A stretch of 64,000 bases of DNA from Cladopsammia gracilis (GCA_022457155.1 JAJGOT010000274.1:311001-375000), one strand, 5' to 3'. Positions 1-10,590 are shown, numbered from the stretch's first letter. The notes: generated from the letters alone by a model not told the origin. A program made the numbers and translations.

Positions 1-325
1 GAAAATACCTACCCTGTATACAACACCCTCTATTTTAGGACCCTGTCTAGGACACGGCTCGTGCGTGGTTATTGATCTGAGCTTTAAAAAAAAAATGGTA
101 GACGGATCCTTTGAAAAGAAAACGACTTCGCCTTCGCATGAATATACTAATCACGGCAAGAGAAGTCACCACAAGCCGGCTAAGTTAACTGGAACCATAC
201 CCTGTTTAGGACAGACTCACGTTAAATTATATACCCTGTTCAGGACAAAAATGTCAAAAACTATATCCCGTCCAGCGACACGTCCCCGTATAGGTCATAT
301 AAAGGAGTACCCGCCGGGTGTTACA
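1..325. repeat. Partial dispersed repeat at the left edge
   Basis: The motif ACCCTGTNTAGGACA recurs near positions 40, 200 and 236, and the stretch ends in a GTATAGGTCATATAAAGGAG motif near 291-310. The spacing and lack of coding potential suggest the remains of a non-autonomous element cut by the window edge. No second terminus can be seen, so family and length are unknown. Confidence 0.3.
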
Positions 326-329
326 CGAA

Positions 330-430
330 ATGGATCCTTTTGCCTTTGTTTCTTTACCTTTTGTTGTCTAGCTTTGTCTGTGTATATGTAACCCGATAAT
401 TTGCACATTTATCTATCTGTCTGTTTTGCT
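330..430. repeat. Direct-repeat partner of 4020-4110
   Basis: This segment (Pyr-rich CTTTACC..TTGTTGTCTAGCTTTGTCTGTG, then ATGTAACCCGATAA, then TTGCACAT) is repeated in the same orientation at about 4020-4110 with small differences. Both copies precede a GGATTCTCC motif. It is part of a dispersed repeat or the trace of a local duplication. Confidence 0.4.
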
Positions 431-918
431 TTTGCTTCTTCGAAGATGAATTTTAGAAGGTCTTGTGAACGGAGTGGTGGATTCTCCGGCGGGGAGAGGG
501 GGGGGGGGGGATGGGGAGGATTCCCATATAAAATTGGCGGGGATTATCTACAGAAATTTTGAAAAGAACTCCTAACAAGTGGGTGTGCCTCACATCAATT
601 TTTACCCCTAAGAGGTGCGACGATCGCCCAGCACTTTTTTATGGGAGTTCCCTGGGGTTGATTGCTCAATTCTGTGAAAAAAGGACTCGGTAAACAAGCT
701 AATCATTCCGTGCGACTTAGCTCTTGATCTCTTATCGCGAAGAATAAAACAGAAAAAAAGTTAACATTGTTACTGAAGAAGTTGTCGACAAAACATTTGC
801 TTCAAGCGAAAGCAGAGGAGTCAAAGGAAATCGGATACGTCTGCCCGTGACTGGCTTTTGAAAAGCAGTTGTTTGCCACATTTCTATCTCATTCGATTCT
901 CCTCTCCATGCCAAGTTA

Positions 919-992
919 ATGACAACTATGAAGGGCCTTGTACTGTTCATCATTGTTTTCTTCAGCGTTCCAGAAAGCTGCCTTGCAAACAG
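919..992 (+). CDS. Possible signal-peptide exon of the secreted cysteine-rich gene
   Basis: An ATG at 919 opens a 24-codon stretch with an alternative ATG at 928, a hydrophobic core (LVLFIIVFF) and a small-residue cleavage region ending SCLAN. It stops at a good donor, AG|GTAAGC, in phase 2. The exon at 13471 starts in the matching phase after a TCTATTGTAG acceptor, so joining them gives an open frame. The intron would be 12.4 kb and full of transposons, so the link is inference. A different downstream partner, or none, is possible. Confidence 0.45.
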
Positions 993-1139
993 GTAAGCCG
1001 CATTTACACTCCACAGTATAAGACTGCTTCAAAGTTTACCAAACTCAGCTGCCCATCCGCCATCAAACATTTCATGAGCATCCAATCAACCGTTTCGATG
1101 AAAAGACTGTTAGATTAATGTCGTTTCAAACTTTCGTAA

Positions 1140-1295
1140 CATAGAATATTTAACGTCTTTCAGTTTCGAGGAATAAAAATTGTCTTTGAGTACGAAATAT
1201 AAGGTCAGCGATAGGATTTTCGGAAAGTAGAACAGCTCGTAAATTCAATTCGGAGGCCGGAGTTAAGATTCCTTTTTCTTTAAACATTTTCTCCC
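1140..1295. repeat. Dispersed repeat, left part (partner of 21900-21990)
   Basis: GAGTACGAAATA.. and the AACAGCTCGTAAATTC-type segment resemble 21905-21990 in the same orientation. Its continuation at 1568-1660 (TTCAGCTAAAGAACCGAA..) resembles 22015-22090. Here the two parts are separated by the hAT-derived element at 1296-1567, which is absent from the 21.9-kb copy. Confidence 0.45.
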
Positions 1296-1567
1296 ACTGG
1301 CGGATCCAGGGGGAGGGTCGGGGGGGTCTGGACCCTCTTTCAGACCTGTGTTTCCCTTGTGGTTCATAAAAATAATAGAATAAAATTGTTTTATACGTAG
1401 TTGTTTCACTTCCACCATTTGACTGATTGTCAATTTGTTGACTTAACAAACGCTTTTCGAGTTTCAGGAATGCTGGAAATGGCGTTTCAGAAGGTAAAAT
1501 CGGCAAAATTTTCCGGGAAGGCATGCACCCGGACCCCCCCTTTCAGAAATTCCTGGATCCGCCCCTG
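1296..1567. mobile_element. hAT deletion-derivative MITE, GGATCCGCC family
   Basis: The element is bounded by inverted ends GGCGGATCCAGG and CCTGGATCCGCC, with a short flanking direct repeat TCTCCC. Its interior carries a conserved segment with the hexamer-rich tract ATAATAGAATAAAATTG and the motif GTTGTTTCACTTCCACC. Both halves match the two ends of the longer copy at 24865-25910, so it is an internal-deletion derivative. It has no coding capacity. Confidence 0.75.
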
Positions 1568-1819
1568 TCTCCCGTTGAAATATTCAGCTAAAGAACCGAA
1601 CTGAATTGTATTAGCTTTCATATAATTTGCTTTAAAGGCACTAATCTTTAATCTATAATTAGTGTGATTGCCCATAGCTAGTTAATCCGGCAATGGTGGT
1701 CAGCACGCATTTACAGCGAAGGTGATTACAAATTACATAGAGTTCATTCGTTAACTAATCAACAAACGAACTACTCACGCACGCATACAGACTATAAAAC
1801 TCACGCTCAGGATTATGGA

Positions 1820-1875
1820 AAACCAGTACACAATTCTATTCCAAGCGCTTTCCTAAACTTACTCGTTGGGTACGT
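1820..1875 (+). repeat. Single degenerate copy of the 80-bp unit
   Basis: ACAATTCTATTCCAAGCGCT followed by TTCCTAAACTTACTCGTTGGG resembles the unit of the minisatellite at 27151-28891. A reverse-orientation copy lies near 2385-2435. The rest of 1880-2430 holds no feature I can support. Confidence 0.45.
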
Positions 1876-2429
1876 TCTCCTACTTATAATTTTTGTTCGA
1901 AACCAGTCTTTTTCGCTCGTTATGTATAGAGTCTCGTCCTGCATTAGCTAATTAGAACTGATGGTGACAAGAGCATCTCTCACATTAAATTATTAATAGG
2001 AGTTCCAGCAACACACTAAAACAACTTGAATTCATGACGGAGTGGAAATGCATCAGGCAAAAACTGTGTTCGGAACAATTAAAAATCCTGAATAGGTACG
2101 TATTGACGTCCTGAAGCGTTCGCGTTTTGTGCAACCTTCTTTGCCAGAAAAGTTTGGATAAATCCGTAATCCACTGCAATTAAAATTATATCAGTTTGCG
2201 AATCCGTAAACAATTTATAATGAACCCTGCTTGAATTCGAAGTCCGAACTAAGTTAAAAGACGTGACGATTCAAAAGGCCACTGTTGGTATCAGTAGAAT
2301 CCTGGACCGTGCTTAATTAATGGATTTTAACTTATCTAGTTCGATAAAATGATCACTCAAGAGCCCCAAGCGAGGAATGTTAAGGATAATGTTTGGAATG
2401 GTGTTGTTTTGTTTTTTCATATCATTTTA

Positions 2430-2560
2430 GCGCCTTATGGCTCCGTCAATTCCAAGCCCGCTCATCCCCCACCCCCGGGCATTTGTTGGGCACGGTGGGG
2501 TCAACTTATATGTACAAATCCCCACGGTGAGGCGCCCATCTGAAAGAGTGCAAATGCCCG
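2430..2560. repeat. C-run dispersed element fragment
   Basis: A block of CCCGCTCATCCCCCACCCCC with GGGCATTTG matches, in inverse orientation, the G-run block at 3305-3425 (AATGCCCGGGGG then TGAGTGGGCTTGGAATTGAC). Both lie beside a GACGGAGCCAT or its complement ATGGCTCCGTC, so the interval 2430-3435 may be one inverted-repeat element or two fragments of the same family. Confidence 0.4.
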
Positions 2561-3160
2561 ACCCATGGGACAAGATAAAAATTTTTATTTCAATGATTAT
2601 TGATGGAAGCAATAATTGCTCACAAATAAATGGATTTTTATTCATGCTAGGAATTCTTTCGTTCGACCTCAGTATTACTTATATCAGCTCCCTCATTCGT
2701 TCTAAATATTTGTGTTATGTTTCCGCAAAACTTTGGACTCCAATATTAAAATTTCCTGTCGATTCTCGTTGTTAACGTTATTAATTTTGCTTAAAATTAT
2801 GCTTACGTTCAATACATTTACATGTAAGGTCGCCGTTGATTGAAACGCTTTTTCAAGTTAAGTTGCTATTGAATTTTTAAATAGCCAGATTCTTCTGTTG
2901 CGACAAATCATGATGGAAAGACACCAAGGCCACGAATGTTGGCAAATAAGACGTCAACAAAAATTGAAAATTTGCCGTGATATAAATATTATCTTTTGTA
3001 GCACTTGAAAAGTGCAGGACTCGAACGACGTTTATCAACTCAGTTTTTATATTTTTATATTGAGAACAATTAGAAAATTGAAAATAAACAACGAAGCATG
3101 TACGAATTTTAATATCACAAATTAAAATGATTTTGCTGCGTGGCACTCACGGTTAATGAT

Positions 3161-3271
3161 AATATTGAAATTTAGTTAAGACTGAGTGCCGAAAAAGAAC
3201 TGATAAAGACAGTCAGACGTTTCGGGGATAACCCCTTCATCAGTGTTTGTGTTTAACTAAATTTCAATATT
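3161..3271 (-). repeat. Palindromic repeat with hammerhead-like core
   Basis: A perfect 19-bp inverted repeat (AATATTGAAATTTAGTTAA at 3161-3179 and its complement at 3253-3271) encloses, on the minus strand, CTGATGAAGGGG, TTAT and CCCCGAAAC. This has the order of a hammerhead core: CUGAUGA, a GC stem, then GAAAC. Stem I is not supported by the flanks and stem III is weak, so it is at best a decayed ribozyme. Such motifs are known from Penelope-like retroelements. Confidence 0.35.
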
Positions 3272-3429
3272 ACGAACTTTAATATGCATACTGCGGATAA
3301 CGTTGCGTTGACAATACCCCACCCCCGGGGCTGACCTGTTTTAGCAAATGCCCCACCCTTGGGAAGGAAAAGTTATAAAATGCCCGACAAATGCCCGGGG
3401 GGGGGGGGGGGATGAGTGGGCTTGGAATT

Positions 3430-3570
3430 GACGGAGCCATTAACTCTTTCACTCCCAGAGTCAATAATAAAGACATGTAGTGAAGTTCTAATTTTTAAGT
3501 CTGTCAACAAAATCTTAAGGTGTGACCATTCAAATGAAACCTCTTTGGCAGTACTTTTGCACGGCACCAT
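3430..3570 (-). repeat. Dispersed single copy of the 88-bp minisatellite unit
   Basis: The stretch beginning TTAACTCTTTCACTCCCAGAG and passing through GTGACCATTCAAATGAAACC is the reverse complement of one unit of the array at 41043-41394 plus its right flank. The same repeat family is therefore present here as a monomer and in the palmitoyltransferase intron as a tetramer. Confidence 0.6.
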
Positions 3571-3578
3571 TTGTTTTT

Positions 3579-3818
3579 TCGGACCCCCCTATCAGACCTG
3601 TGTCTCCCATGTGGTTCATAAAAATAATAGAATAAAATTGTTTTATACGTAGTTGTTTCACTTCCACCAATTGACTGATTATCAAGTTTTTGACTTAACA
3701 AACGCTTTTCGACTCTCAGGAATGCCGGAAATGGCGTTTTGAGGGTAAAATCGGAAAAAATTTTCTGGGGAACATGCATCCGGACCCCCCCTTTCAGAAA
3801 TTCCTGGATCCGCCCCTG
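3579..3818. mobile_element. hAT deletion-derivative MITE, second copy
   Basis: The interior closely matches 1320-1567, including ATAATAGAATAAAATTG, CACTTCCACC and the CCTGGATCCGCCCCTG end. The opposite end runs directly into the 88-bp-unit repeat, and no inverted terminus is visible there, so this copy is truncated on the left. Confidence 0.7.
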
Positions 3819-4019
3819 CCCTGATACGTGTTGTAATTAATGACAAAGGAAAAACAAAAGAAGCGTTTTTAGCTAACATTTGAGCAACATTTACTCACTG
3901 TTCACTTCAGCATAAACGACCTAAATGGCAGTTTTCCCCATACATCTTTTTCTATACTTTAACGCATGAAATCCTACTCTTTTATAAACCTCCATCCTCA
4001 AAAAGGTACCCACCTGGTT

Positions 4020-4110
4020 TACCTTTGGCCTTTTTACTGTTGTGTTGTCTATAGCTTTGTCTGTGATTATGTAACCCGATAACTTGCACATCTAGCTAAA
4101 CGATTCGCTG
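4020..4110. repeat. Direct-repeat partner of 330-430
   Basis: GTTGTCTATAGCTTTGTCTG followed by TATGTAACCCGATAACTTGC repeats the segment near position 370. The intervening 3.6 kb contains hAT-derived and G-run elements. 3880-4020 and 4110-4440 show no other feature. Confidence 0.4.
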
Positions 4111-4449
4111 GATTCTCCTGAATAAATAGGACATCTGTATTTCGTCAAGAATCAAGGAGATGAAAACAAACGTCTCATTAACTTTAATGATCAATGGACC
4201 CCCGCCCAGCTTTCTCCTATCGCGATAAAGAAGGAAACAATATGTCAAAAAATTAAATCATCAAATCTCCGTTTTTGAGTATTTTAATTTATAAGAAGTG
4301 CAGTCTTTGTCGCAAGCTTGTCGAATTTGCCTTTGAGAGAATTGCCTTGCGGGACGCTAACTGACGGCTACGCGAGTGCTATGAAATCATTAAACAATGG
4401 CTGAAACATAACAGACTTGATCTTACAAAAACTCAGCAGAACAACAAAC

Positions 4450-4944
4450 CCCCGGGGGGGGGGGGGTACTTCCTAGCAATGGGCTAATGGGGATGTGCCG
4501 CTGGATGGGGTCGCATTTTCACGACTGGATTGACTATAATGGGGTTGCATTTTCAATAGAGTTACTAGAATGGGGTCGCAAATTGTCGGGATTTTTTGGG
4601 GTAAGAAAATTCTGGCAAGTATTTTTTGGGGTAGTTTTAGCTTGTAAATATTTTCGGCTAACAAATGTACCAGAAGGTTTGTAGGTGAAGAGTAAAGTCT
4701 CCTACATTTAATAAATGTGTCAACTCATTTGAAGATGACCTAGATAAAAGTGTTCCGAACTCAAGGTAGATGGCTAAACAGAAAGTGACTAAGTTGGGAT
4801 TGCGAAATTTACATTTACTCAAAAGTGACTAAGATGGGGTCTATAATTGGCCACAAAATAGACTATAATGGGGTAGGGGCTCTGAGAGGCCAGCGGCACA
4901 TACCCAGCAAAAGTTGACCCAAGTACCCCCCCCCCCCCCCCCCC
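4450..4944. mobile_element. G-run terminal-inverted-repeat element (GTGCCGCTGG type)
   Basis: Both ends are long G/C runs followed inward by TACTT and, about 40 bp further in, GTGCCGCTGG. The right end is the inverse of the left. The interior has short repeats of the form ACTATAATGGGGT. There is no coding capacity, so this is a non-autonomous element of about 495 bp. Confidence 0.65.
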
Positions 4945-5439
4945 AATCCCGGGCAACAAACGTACTCTGAAGCTGAAATGCCCAATTTCTTCGACAGAAA
5001 AGTGTAAAACTCTGTTGGGGAATGCCCGCATATTTAAGACGACAACAACCAATCAAACTGAAGTGTTAGTATTGTTTGATAATGTGAAAATAAATCCTTT
5101 TTATTTCGCAACAAATAGGATCGACCATCTTCAGTTGAAAGAATCGATATCATCCTCTATAAACAGACTGAACGCCCAGGGCACGGGACTGAACGCCTGT
5201 AGCATGTCCATAGTGTGGCACAGTTATTGCCCACTCCAGAAACTATTAAAAATACCATGATACTCTTTAAAGTGCAGGTTTGGGTAGTGCTTGATGTAAG
5301 CCTCATTTTTCAAATTTCTTTTGTTTTCAGCAGGAACTGCACGTACTATGCTTCAACGTCGTGGCAATTTGCATACGGTGTACACTTGTATGCCAACACA
5401 CAATGCTACGTTCTTGCGTTCCCACATGTACTCTGAATG

Positions 5440-5557
5440 CTGACTCGTCCCCAGTCGTCTTTCTAGGCAAGACGCGGGAGACGCGCGTGGGGGATAGACG
5501 CGGAACGAGAGAAGCGCGATCGAAGGGGGTGTTGAGAGACGACTGGGGACGAATCAG
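5440..5557. mobile_element. Short MITE with 9-bp target duplication
   Basis: The ends CTGACTCGTCCCCAGTCGTC and GACGACTGGGGACGAATCAG are 20-bp inverted repeats with one mismatch. The element is flanked by the 9-bp direct repeat CTCTGAATG (5431-5439 and 5558-5566). A 9-bp duplication is typical of Mutator-like transposons. The 118-bp length and GC-rich hairpin interior mark it as non-autonomous. Confidence 0.75.
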
Positions 5558-5663
5558 CTCTGAATGCCATTGTGCCATTCTAACAAAAGAGACTTGAATA
5601 ATTTCACCCCGGTGAGGCTGAGCGTGCGCATAAAAGAGTACAGATGGTATTTTTTGGAGTGGC

Positions 5664-7296
5664 CAATTGAAGGGCCGCGGACGTAACCAGCCTATATGTT
5701 GCTTTTGAGGTCGTTTTCTATTTTTCTCGCTCAGATTTGTCCATTTTTGCATGTGAACTACAAATTAGTTTCAAAACATTGTTCAGATTTTTTTCTGTTG
5801 TTTTTTCCGTCGCTTTCGAGAATTAACGTAAGGAAAAGAAAAAAAATCTGCATGTCTCCCGATCAATCCCGCTCAATAAAATGAATCCCAAGGTTTACCC
5901 GAATTTCTCGATTTTACGTTGATTTTTCACTTCAGATGGCCAAGTTTGGGCCCGTACCGCTAAGTCCCGGTCAAGAAAAATAAATCCCGAAGTTCATTAC
6001 CTCAAAATCGCTTCATTTTTATCACCAATAGTCAGCCACTTAGATTCGCGCCATCTCCCTTATCCTTACGGACCTCCTTTAGGAAGCACTCCCGTTCCTC
6101 CGCTGCCGGCTCGCAGTCTTTGCCCGCCTTGCTGAATTTCACCCGGCCTCAAGAACTCACTTTGAGCTGCCCAAAGCTGTATTTCAATCTTCCACGAGAC
6201 CACGCAAAGCCGACCTATCTGCCACTGTCACAAAGCATGTCGGGATATCAATGGCGAAAACGAAAACGGAATGTCCGCCAAACGAAATGCGGAAAATATT
6301 AGAAGCACTTTGGATATCGGGCATTTCGACTACAGCACGGGATGGGAAATGGCCCACAATTCACAACGCTGCCCCTTTTCTGATTCCAAGTGATTCCAGA
6401 CTTTCCCGCCGGCTCGTCTCGTCCACCAACGTCTAATATTTTCACCTCGAGCGTGAGAAACACGACTCGTTTCTTTGAGATAGAGACTTACGGATTTCCG
6501 GACTTAATGATGTCCTTCAATCACCGGAAGGACCTGTTTGCCGTAGCGAGCTCGCGATCGATAAGCGAGCCAGACGCGCGTAAATAACGGTATTTTCCTT
6601 CGTGTCGTTGGCGCGGGTCAGGAGTACCGCGGTCGCATATTCTCACGGCCAATCTGCTGTATTCCCGGGGGGGGGGGATACTCCCTATAATGGGCTTTAT
6701 GGGGATGCTCCGCCCGAAAGGGGTACCTTTTTGAGGCTGGAGGTATATGAAAGGGTCGGGATTTCACGAGTTGAAGTATGTGAAAGGGTAGGGATTTCAC
6801 GAAGAATAGGAAAAAGTAGCGAAAACACGAGTTGAAGAATAAAAAGGTAGGGAAAACTGCCACTTAAATATTATAAAAAAGGGCGTTTCAAAATATATCA
6901 AACAGACGCACGTAAAGGCTTTATGAAAGGGGTACCATTTTCAGTGAAACGTATATGAAAGGGGTACCATTTTTAATGAAAGGTATATGAAAGGGGTACC
7001 TTTTCTGTCAAAAACGGTGTATGAAAGGGTAAGGGTTTGGACTTCGAGGCGGAGCATCCCCGTACAAAACTTTGTTGAGTACCCCCCCCCCTCCCCCCGC
7101 CCAGGGGGCTGTATTATGGCGTCGAAATTACGCTCTGAATGTAAACAAGCACTAGAAGGCCAGAACTCTGCTTTTGTTCAGGTGAAATTTGTGATATTAT
7201 TCGTTGTACGATAAAATTAGGCAAATCTGAGCGAGAAAAAAAATGAAAACGCTCAAAAAGCAACGTAGGCTGGTTATGCCCCCAGCCCTTCAATTG
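5664..7296. mobile_element. 1.6-kb inverted-repeat element
   Basis: The left end (CAATTGAAGGGC, then TAACCAGCCTA, GTTGCTTTTTGAG-type sequence and TCTCGCTCAGATTTG, 5664-5745) recurs inverted at 7215-7296. The roughly 80-bp ends and absence of an obvious transposase suggest a large non-autonomous element. The interior 5880-6640 shows no coding sequence I recognise. A separate G-run element (6664-7106) is nested near the right end. Confidence 0.5.
6664..7106. mobile_element. G-run TIR element (GGGGATGCTCCGCC type), nested
   Basis: Left end G-run then ATACTCC and GGGGATGCTCCGCC. The right end is the inverse (GGCGGAGCATCCCC then GAGTACC and a C-run). The interior contains at least seven loose copies of TATGAAAGGG. 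It is non-coding and sits inside the 5664-7296 element. Confidence 0.65.
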
Positions 7297-7410
7297 TTTT
7301 GAGGGGCGTTCCGGGGGGGGGGGGGAGCTCATCAATCACAATCTCATCCTCCTCTTCAAGCTCATTGTCATCTGGCCGAAATTCAGCAAGAATGTCAGTG
7401 GATAGAGCAC

Positions 7411-7720
7411 GTCGGACACCTTATTAAGACTTATATAACGTAATGTCGACACTTAGAATTTTATTTTCAATAAATTTTTAAGTGTAAAAAAGAAAATCTA
7501 AAATCCCACACTCAGGATTGAACCTGTGATCTCAGCTAGGCTTAGGCTTAGATATGTCTACCGTTCCACTGTACCACTGTACTACCTAGCTTCTCGGGTT
7601 GTTCAGGCCTAAATTTAACTATATAAACTGCTACCCATAACATCAACAGAAAGCCAACCAGTTACTCCGTTATATAAGTTTCAATAAGGTGTCCGACGTC
7701 CTTCTGAACGGTATTCTTTA
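7411..7720. mobile_element. TIR element with tRNA-like core, copy 1
   Basis: The inverted ends GTCGGACACCTTATTAAGAC and GTTTCAATAAGGTGTCCGAC enclose a roughly 250-bp interior. On the minus strand it carries AGCTAGGTAGTACAGTGG and GGTTCAATCCTGAG, which fit Pol III A and B boxes. The core lies in the opposite orientation to that of the copies at 9084 and 20471. The left outer TIR is partly lost. Confidence 0.7.
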
Positions 7721-7732
7721 GGCTTAACCATA

Positions 7733-7790
7733 AAGCATTGCACCGGTATCGCAAGGTCATGGGTTCGGATCCCGTTCAAGCATGAATTTT
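7733..7790 (+). pseudogene. tRNA-like 3' half (SINE head or tRNA fragment)
   Basis: AAAGCATTGCACCGGTATCG followed by GGTCATGGGTTCGGATCCC looks like an anticodon arm, variable loop and T arm with a B box (GGTTCGGATCC). No acceptor stem can be closed, so it is a fragment or part of a tRNA-derived SINE. It directly abuts the element ending at 7720. Confidence 0.4.
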
Positions 7791-8444
7791 TTTTCAGGTT
7801 GTGTTTTCAACTGCTTAAGTTGAGAGCACACTGCGAGGATCATAAATTCGCTCATGTTTATCCGCAGTTCAAATATATGATTTTCATATTTTGTATTTTT
7901 AAGGCAAGAGGAACAAGATTGTTCTTCTCAGTTCCCCGCCATTTTGTTCAAATTTAGTCTTCGGCGCATGGCATCTATCTAAACTAGAGCGGGATTGTGG
8001 GGAAAAAGTTATTAATTTAATGTATGCATAAATGACTGTGTGCATTTGGTTCGGCACATGGTAAAAGATTGCCGTTTTCGTCAGCGCGCAGGCTAGAACC
8101 GGGCCTAAGTGCTGAACATGAACGAAAGCAAACTAATTTAAAAAAAAATCACGGAAAGAAAGAATTGAATGTGCTGATGTGGCACAGATTCGCCAGTAAA
8201 TGTCATGGTTTCCTAATTGATAACCACGAGACTCGGTTTTCAAGTCCAGTTTATTGCCCTCTTATAGTATAGTTACGGTTACAGTATTAAAAATAAATAT
8301 AAATTTTAAGAGCAAGGAAGCCTAAAAGAAACCACTGGGCTTATAAATAAATAGGCTTCCCAATATATTATAATCGACTAATTATTACAATACGGGAAAC
8401 ATAAATAAATATAAGCAATGATCAAAAGAAAAATCGAAACAAAA

Positions 8445-8484
8445 GAGCACCACGCTCCGCCGACTGAGCTAACGGACCAGATAT
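8445..8484 (-). pseudogene. tRNA-like 5' half
   Basis: On the minus strand, GTCCGTTAGCTCAGTCGG then CGGAGCGTGGTGCTC has a D-arm and A-box pattern. The sequence then becomes A/T-rich, with no T arm. It lies 220 bp upstream of the intact tRNA-Ala. The surrounding 7800-8440 and 8485-8515 hold nothing else I can identify. Confidence 0.35.
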
Positions 8485-8516
8485 GTTAAAACGTGTGACT
8501 GAAATTGATAATTAAA

Positions 8517-8704
8517 ATAAAACGCCTTTTCCACTCGACTTTTTACAATATTATTGTGGTGTACGTAGCTAGCGAACCTACCGGGTAAAGTCGCAGTATC
8601 GTAAGTTACATCAACGTTTCTCTCACCGTCTTGCCTTCATAAAATTGATAAGTGCTATGGCATGTTGACTTCATTTAAATATTAAACCGACCTTGCATGT
8701 TATC
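8517..8704 (+). repeat. 5' flank of tRNA-Ala shared with 12985-13173
   Basis: The 190 bp before the tRNA (AACGCCTTTTCC.., TATTGTGGTG, ACCGGGTAAAGTCGCAGTATCG, CAACGTTTCT) recur before the broken tRNA at 13174. The duplicated unit therefore included upstream sequence, not only the tRNA. Confidence 0.7.
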
Positions 8705-8777
8705 GGGGGATTAGCTCAAATGGTAGAGCGCCCGCTTAGCATGCGGGAGGTACCGGGATCGACACCCGGATCCTCCA
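8705..8777 (+). tRNA. tRNA-Ala-AGC: tRNA-Ala (anticodon AGC)
   Basis: A 73-nt cloverleaf: acceptor GGGGGAT pairs with ATCCTCC (one G-U), followed by discriminator A. D arm TAGCTCAAATGGTA (A box), anticodon arm CCGCTTAGCATGCGG with anticodon AGC, T arm CCGGGATCGACACCCGG (B-box region). The tract after the gene (CCTTTTTTACACC) supplies a T-run terminator. The anticodon stem is fully paired, so the gene appears functional. Confidence 0.93.
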
Positions 8778-9083
8778 ACTTATTCCTTTTTTACACCTTT
8801 TTTTTTATTTATATACTTTCTTGTTTCGTAAATGTTCCGTGAAATAAACCGTCGCTTGAGGTATTAGCCTGGAAATTTCGAACTTTATTTTTTTTAGAGT
8901 GTCATGAAGCTCAGAACGATTTGAATCTATTCCTAAGTTTTCACTCCAAATGGATTTAAAGAAAAGAAAAGCATGTTCAGAAAAAGACCATCACATTTTC
9001 AATAGAACATCCTTTTCTGTAGTTGACAGCTGCTTTACATGTCAACGTTTTAAGTTTTTTCCGGCAGAGGCTTGGTCAAGCCC

Positions 9084-9404
9084 AAATCATAAGGTCCAGA
9101 AGGACGTCGGGCACCTTATTGAGACTTATATAACGGAGTAACTGGTTAGCTTTCAGTTGAGGTTGGGGGTAGCAGTTTATATAGTTAAATTTAGAACTAA
9201 ACAACCCGAGAAGCTAGGTGGTACAGTGGTACGGTAGGCTATATAAGCGTGAACCTAGCAGAGGTCACAGGTTCAATCCTGAGTGGGGATTTTAGATTTT
9301 CTTTTTTACACTTTAAAATTTATTGAAAATAAAATTGTAAGTGTCGACATTACGTTATATAAGTCTCAATAAGGTGTCCGACGTCCTTTTCGACGGTATG
9401 ATTT
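9084..9404 (+). mobile_element. TIR element with tRNA-like core, copy 2
   Basis: Outer inverted ends AAATCAT..CCAGAAGGACGTCG and CGACGTCCTT..GGTATGATTT, continuing inward as the CACCTTATTGAGACTTATAT repeat. The interior, on the plus strand, has GCTAGGTGGTACAGTGG and CACAGGTTCAATCC. The copy is 321 bp and very similar to 20471-20793. Confidence 0.75.
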
Positions 9405-10154
9405 AGGCACAACCCAGAGGCTTGTCATACGACATTCACGCCCAGCAACTCCAAAGAATAATGATGTTTAGCTGAATACTCAGTCACCATTTAATATTGA
9501 CATTGGCCAGGGATGAGCCAAAAAGGAACCCAAATCAGCATTTGGAGGCATTTGGAATAATTGTTGAATAGAGCGAAAATCTTGACTCTCTTCATGCAAA
9601 AAATTCTCAGACCTCCGCATTTGCGACATTCGAGATTCGCACCATTTTATAGTCACGTGATTTTAGAGTGATTTTGTAGCGTGGTCGTGTTAGATCGATC
9701 AGAATAATTCGCTCGTGTGTTAGTCGCTTGTTCAGCATTTTTGTCACGTTTTCTGTGGTCCCGTAGGCTAGACAAGGTTAGAAAAACGTTAACATTCTTC
9801 CTTTTTAGCTTTACATTGTTTCACGTCTTTTTTTGTCCGATAATTTTATGTTTACGGGTGGCTTAGTTTTGGTTTGCTTAATCCATGTAGTTACACTAAA
9901 ACTAGTTTTTATTGCTATGGAAAGCAACCCTCCCCAGTCCCCCGGAAAACAACGGTTAAACGTTACCCCATAAGATATTCCCGCCAAAAAGATGTGCTTC
10001 CACTGAGAGTGGACTAATGTTTGTAAGTGAGCGCTTCCACTTATATTGCAATAATCTTCTTAAGCCACATATAAGCTTATCTTAAGTTCCTTCTAGTATT
10101 AGCGAGCTGTAGCTAAATATAGACTTATGGATTGCAGTGCCGTTGAATACGTAT
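9405..10154. other. Non-coding stretch without recognised feature
   Basis: No open frame with protein character, no inverted repeat of note and no tRNA-like signal is visible. The base composition is ordinary and the stretch includes a few T-runs. Confidence 0.5.
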
Positions 10155-10278
10155 AGGAAATCGTATAAACACGAGTGCATTTCGTGATTTATGAGCGGCT
10201 CGTGCAATTTTGAGAACAATCAAAATATCACTCGTGCCCATAAATCACGAAATGCACGAGTAGTTCATACGATTTCTT
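10155..10278. mobile_element. Fold-back MITE, AAATCGTAT..CACGAGTGCATTTCG type
   Basis: The left arm AGGAAATCGTATAAACACGA, continuing to TTCGTGATTTATG, is repeated inverted on the right, ending ATACGATTTCTT, with about 45-bp arms around a 40-bp loop. The element is non-coding. Confidence 0.65.
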
Positions 10279-10590
10279 GTTTATAATATTCTCAACAAAA
10301 TTTTTTGTGAGGCCGTCACGGTACACTGCGCACGACTTTCAACTTTCACTTTCGCGCAACTTTCGTATTGCATTTTATAACCTAATTTGCACTCTATAAT
10401 CTATTTATGCATTCGTCATTGACCAATCAGAAACTGTATATTTTGTTAAGTATATAATTATAAGTACTTTTATCGCAACTCGCACTGAACTCGTAACTCA
10501 CAACTTCACCACTCGAAGATTACCTAGTCCAGTGGCGACTCGCACAAGTCAGAGCTTCTGCTCACGTGCACTGTAGGGTAGCGTTTCTTT

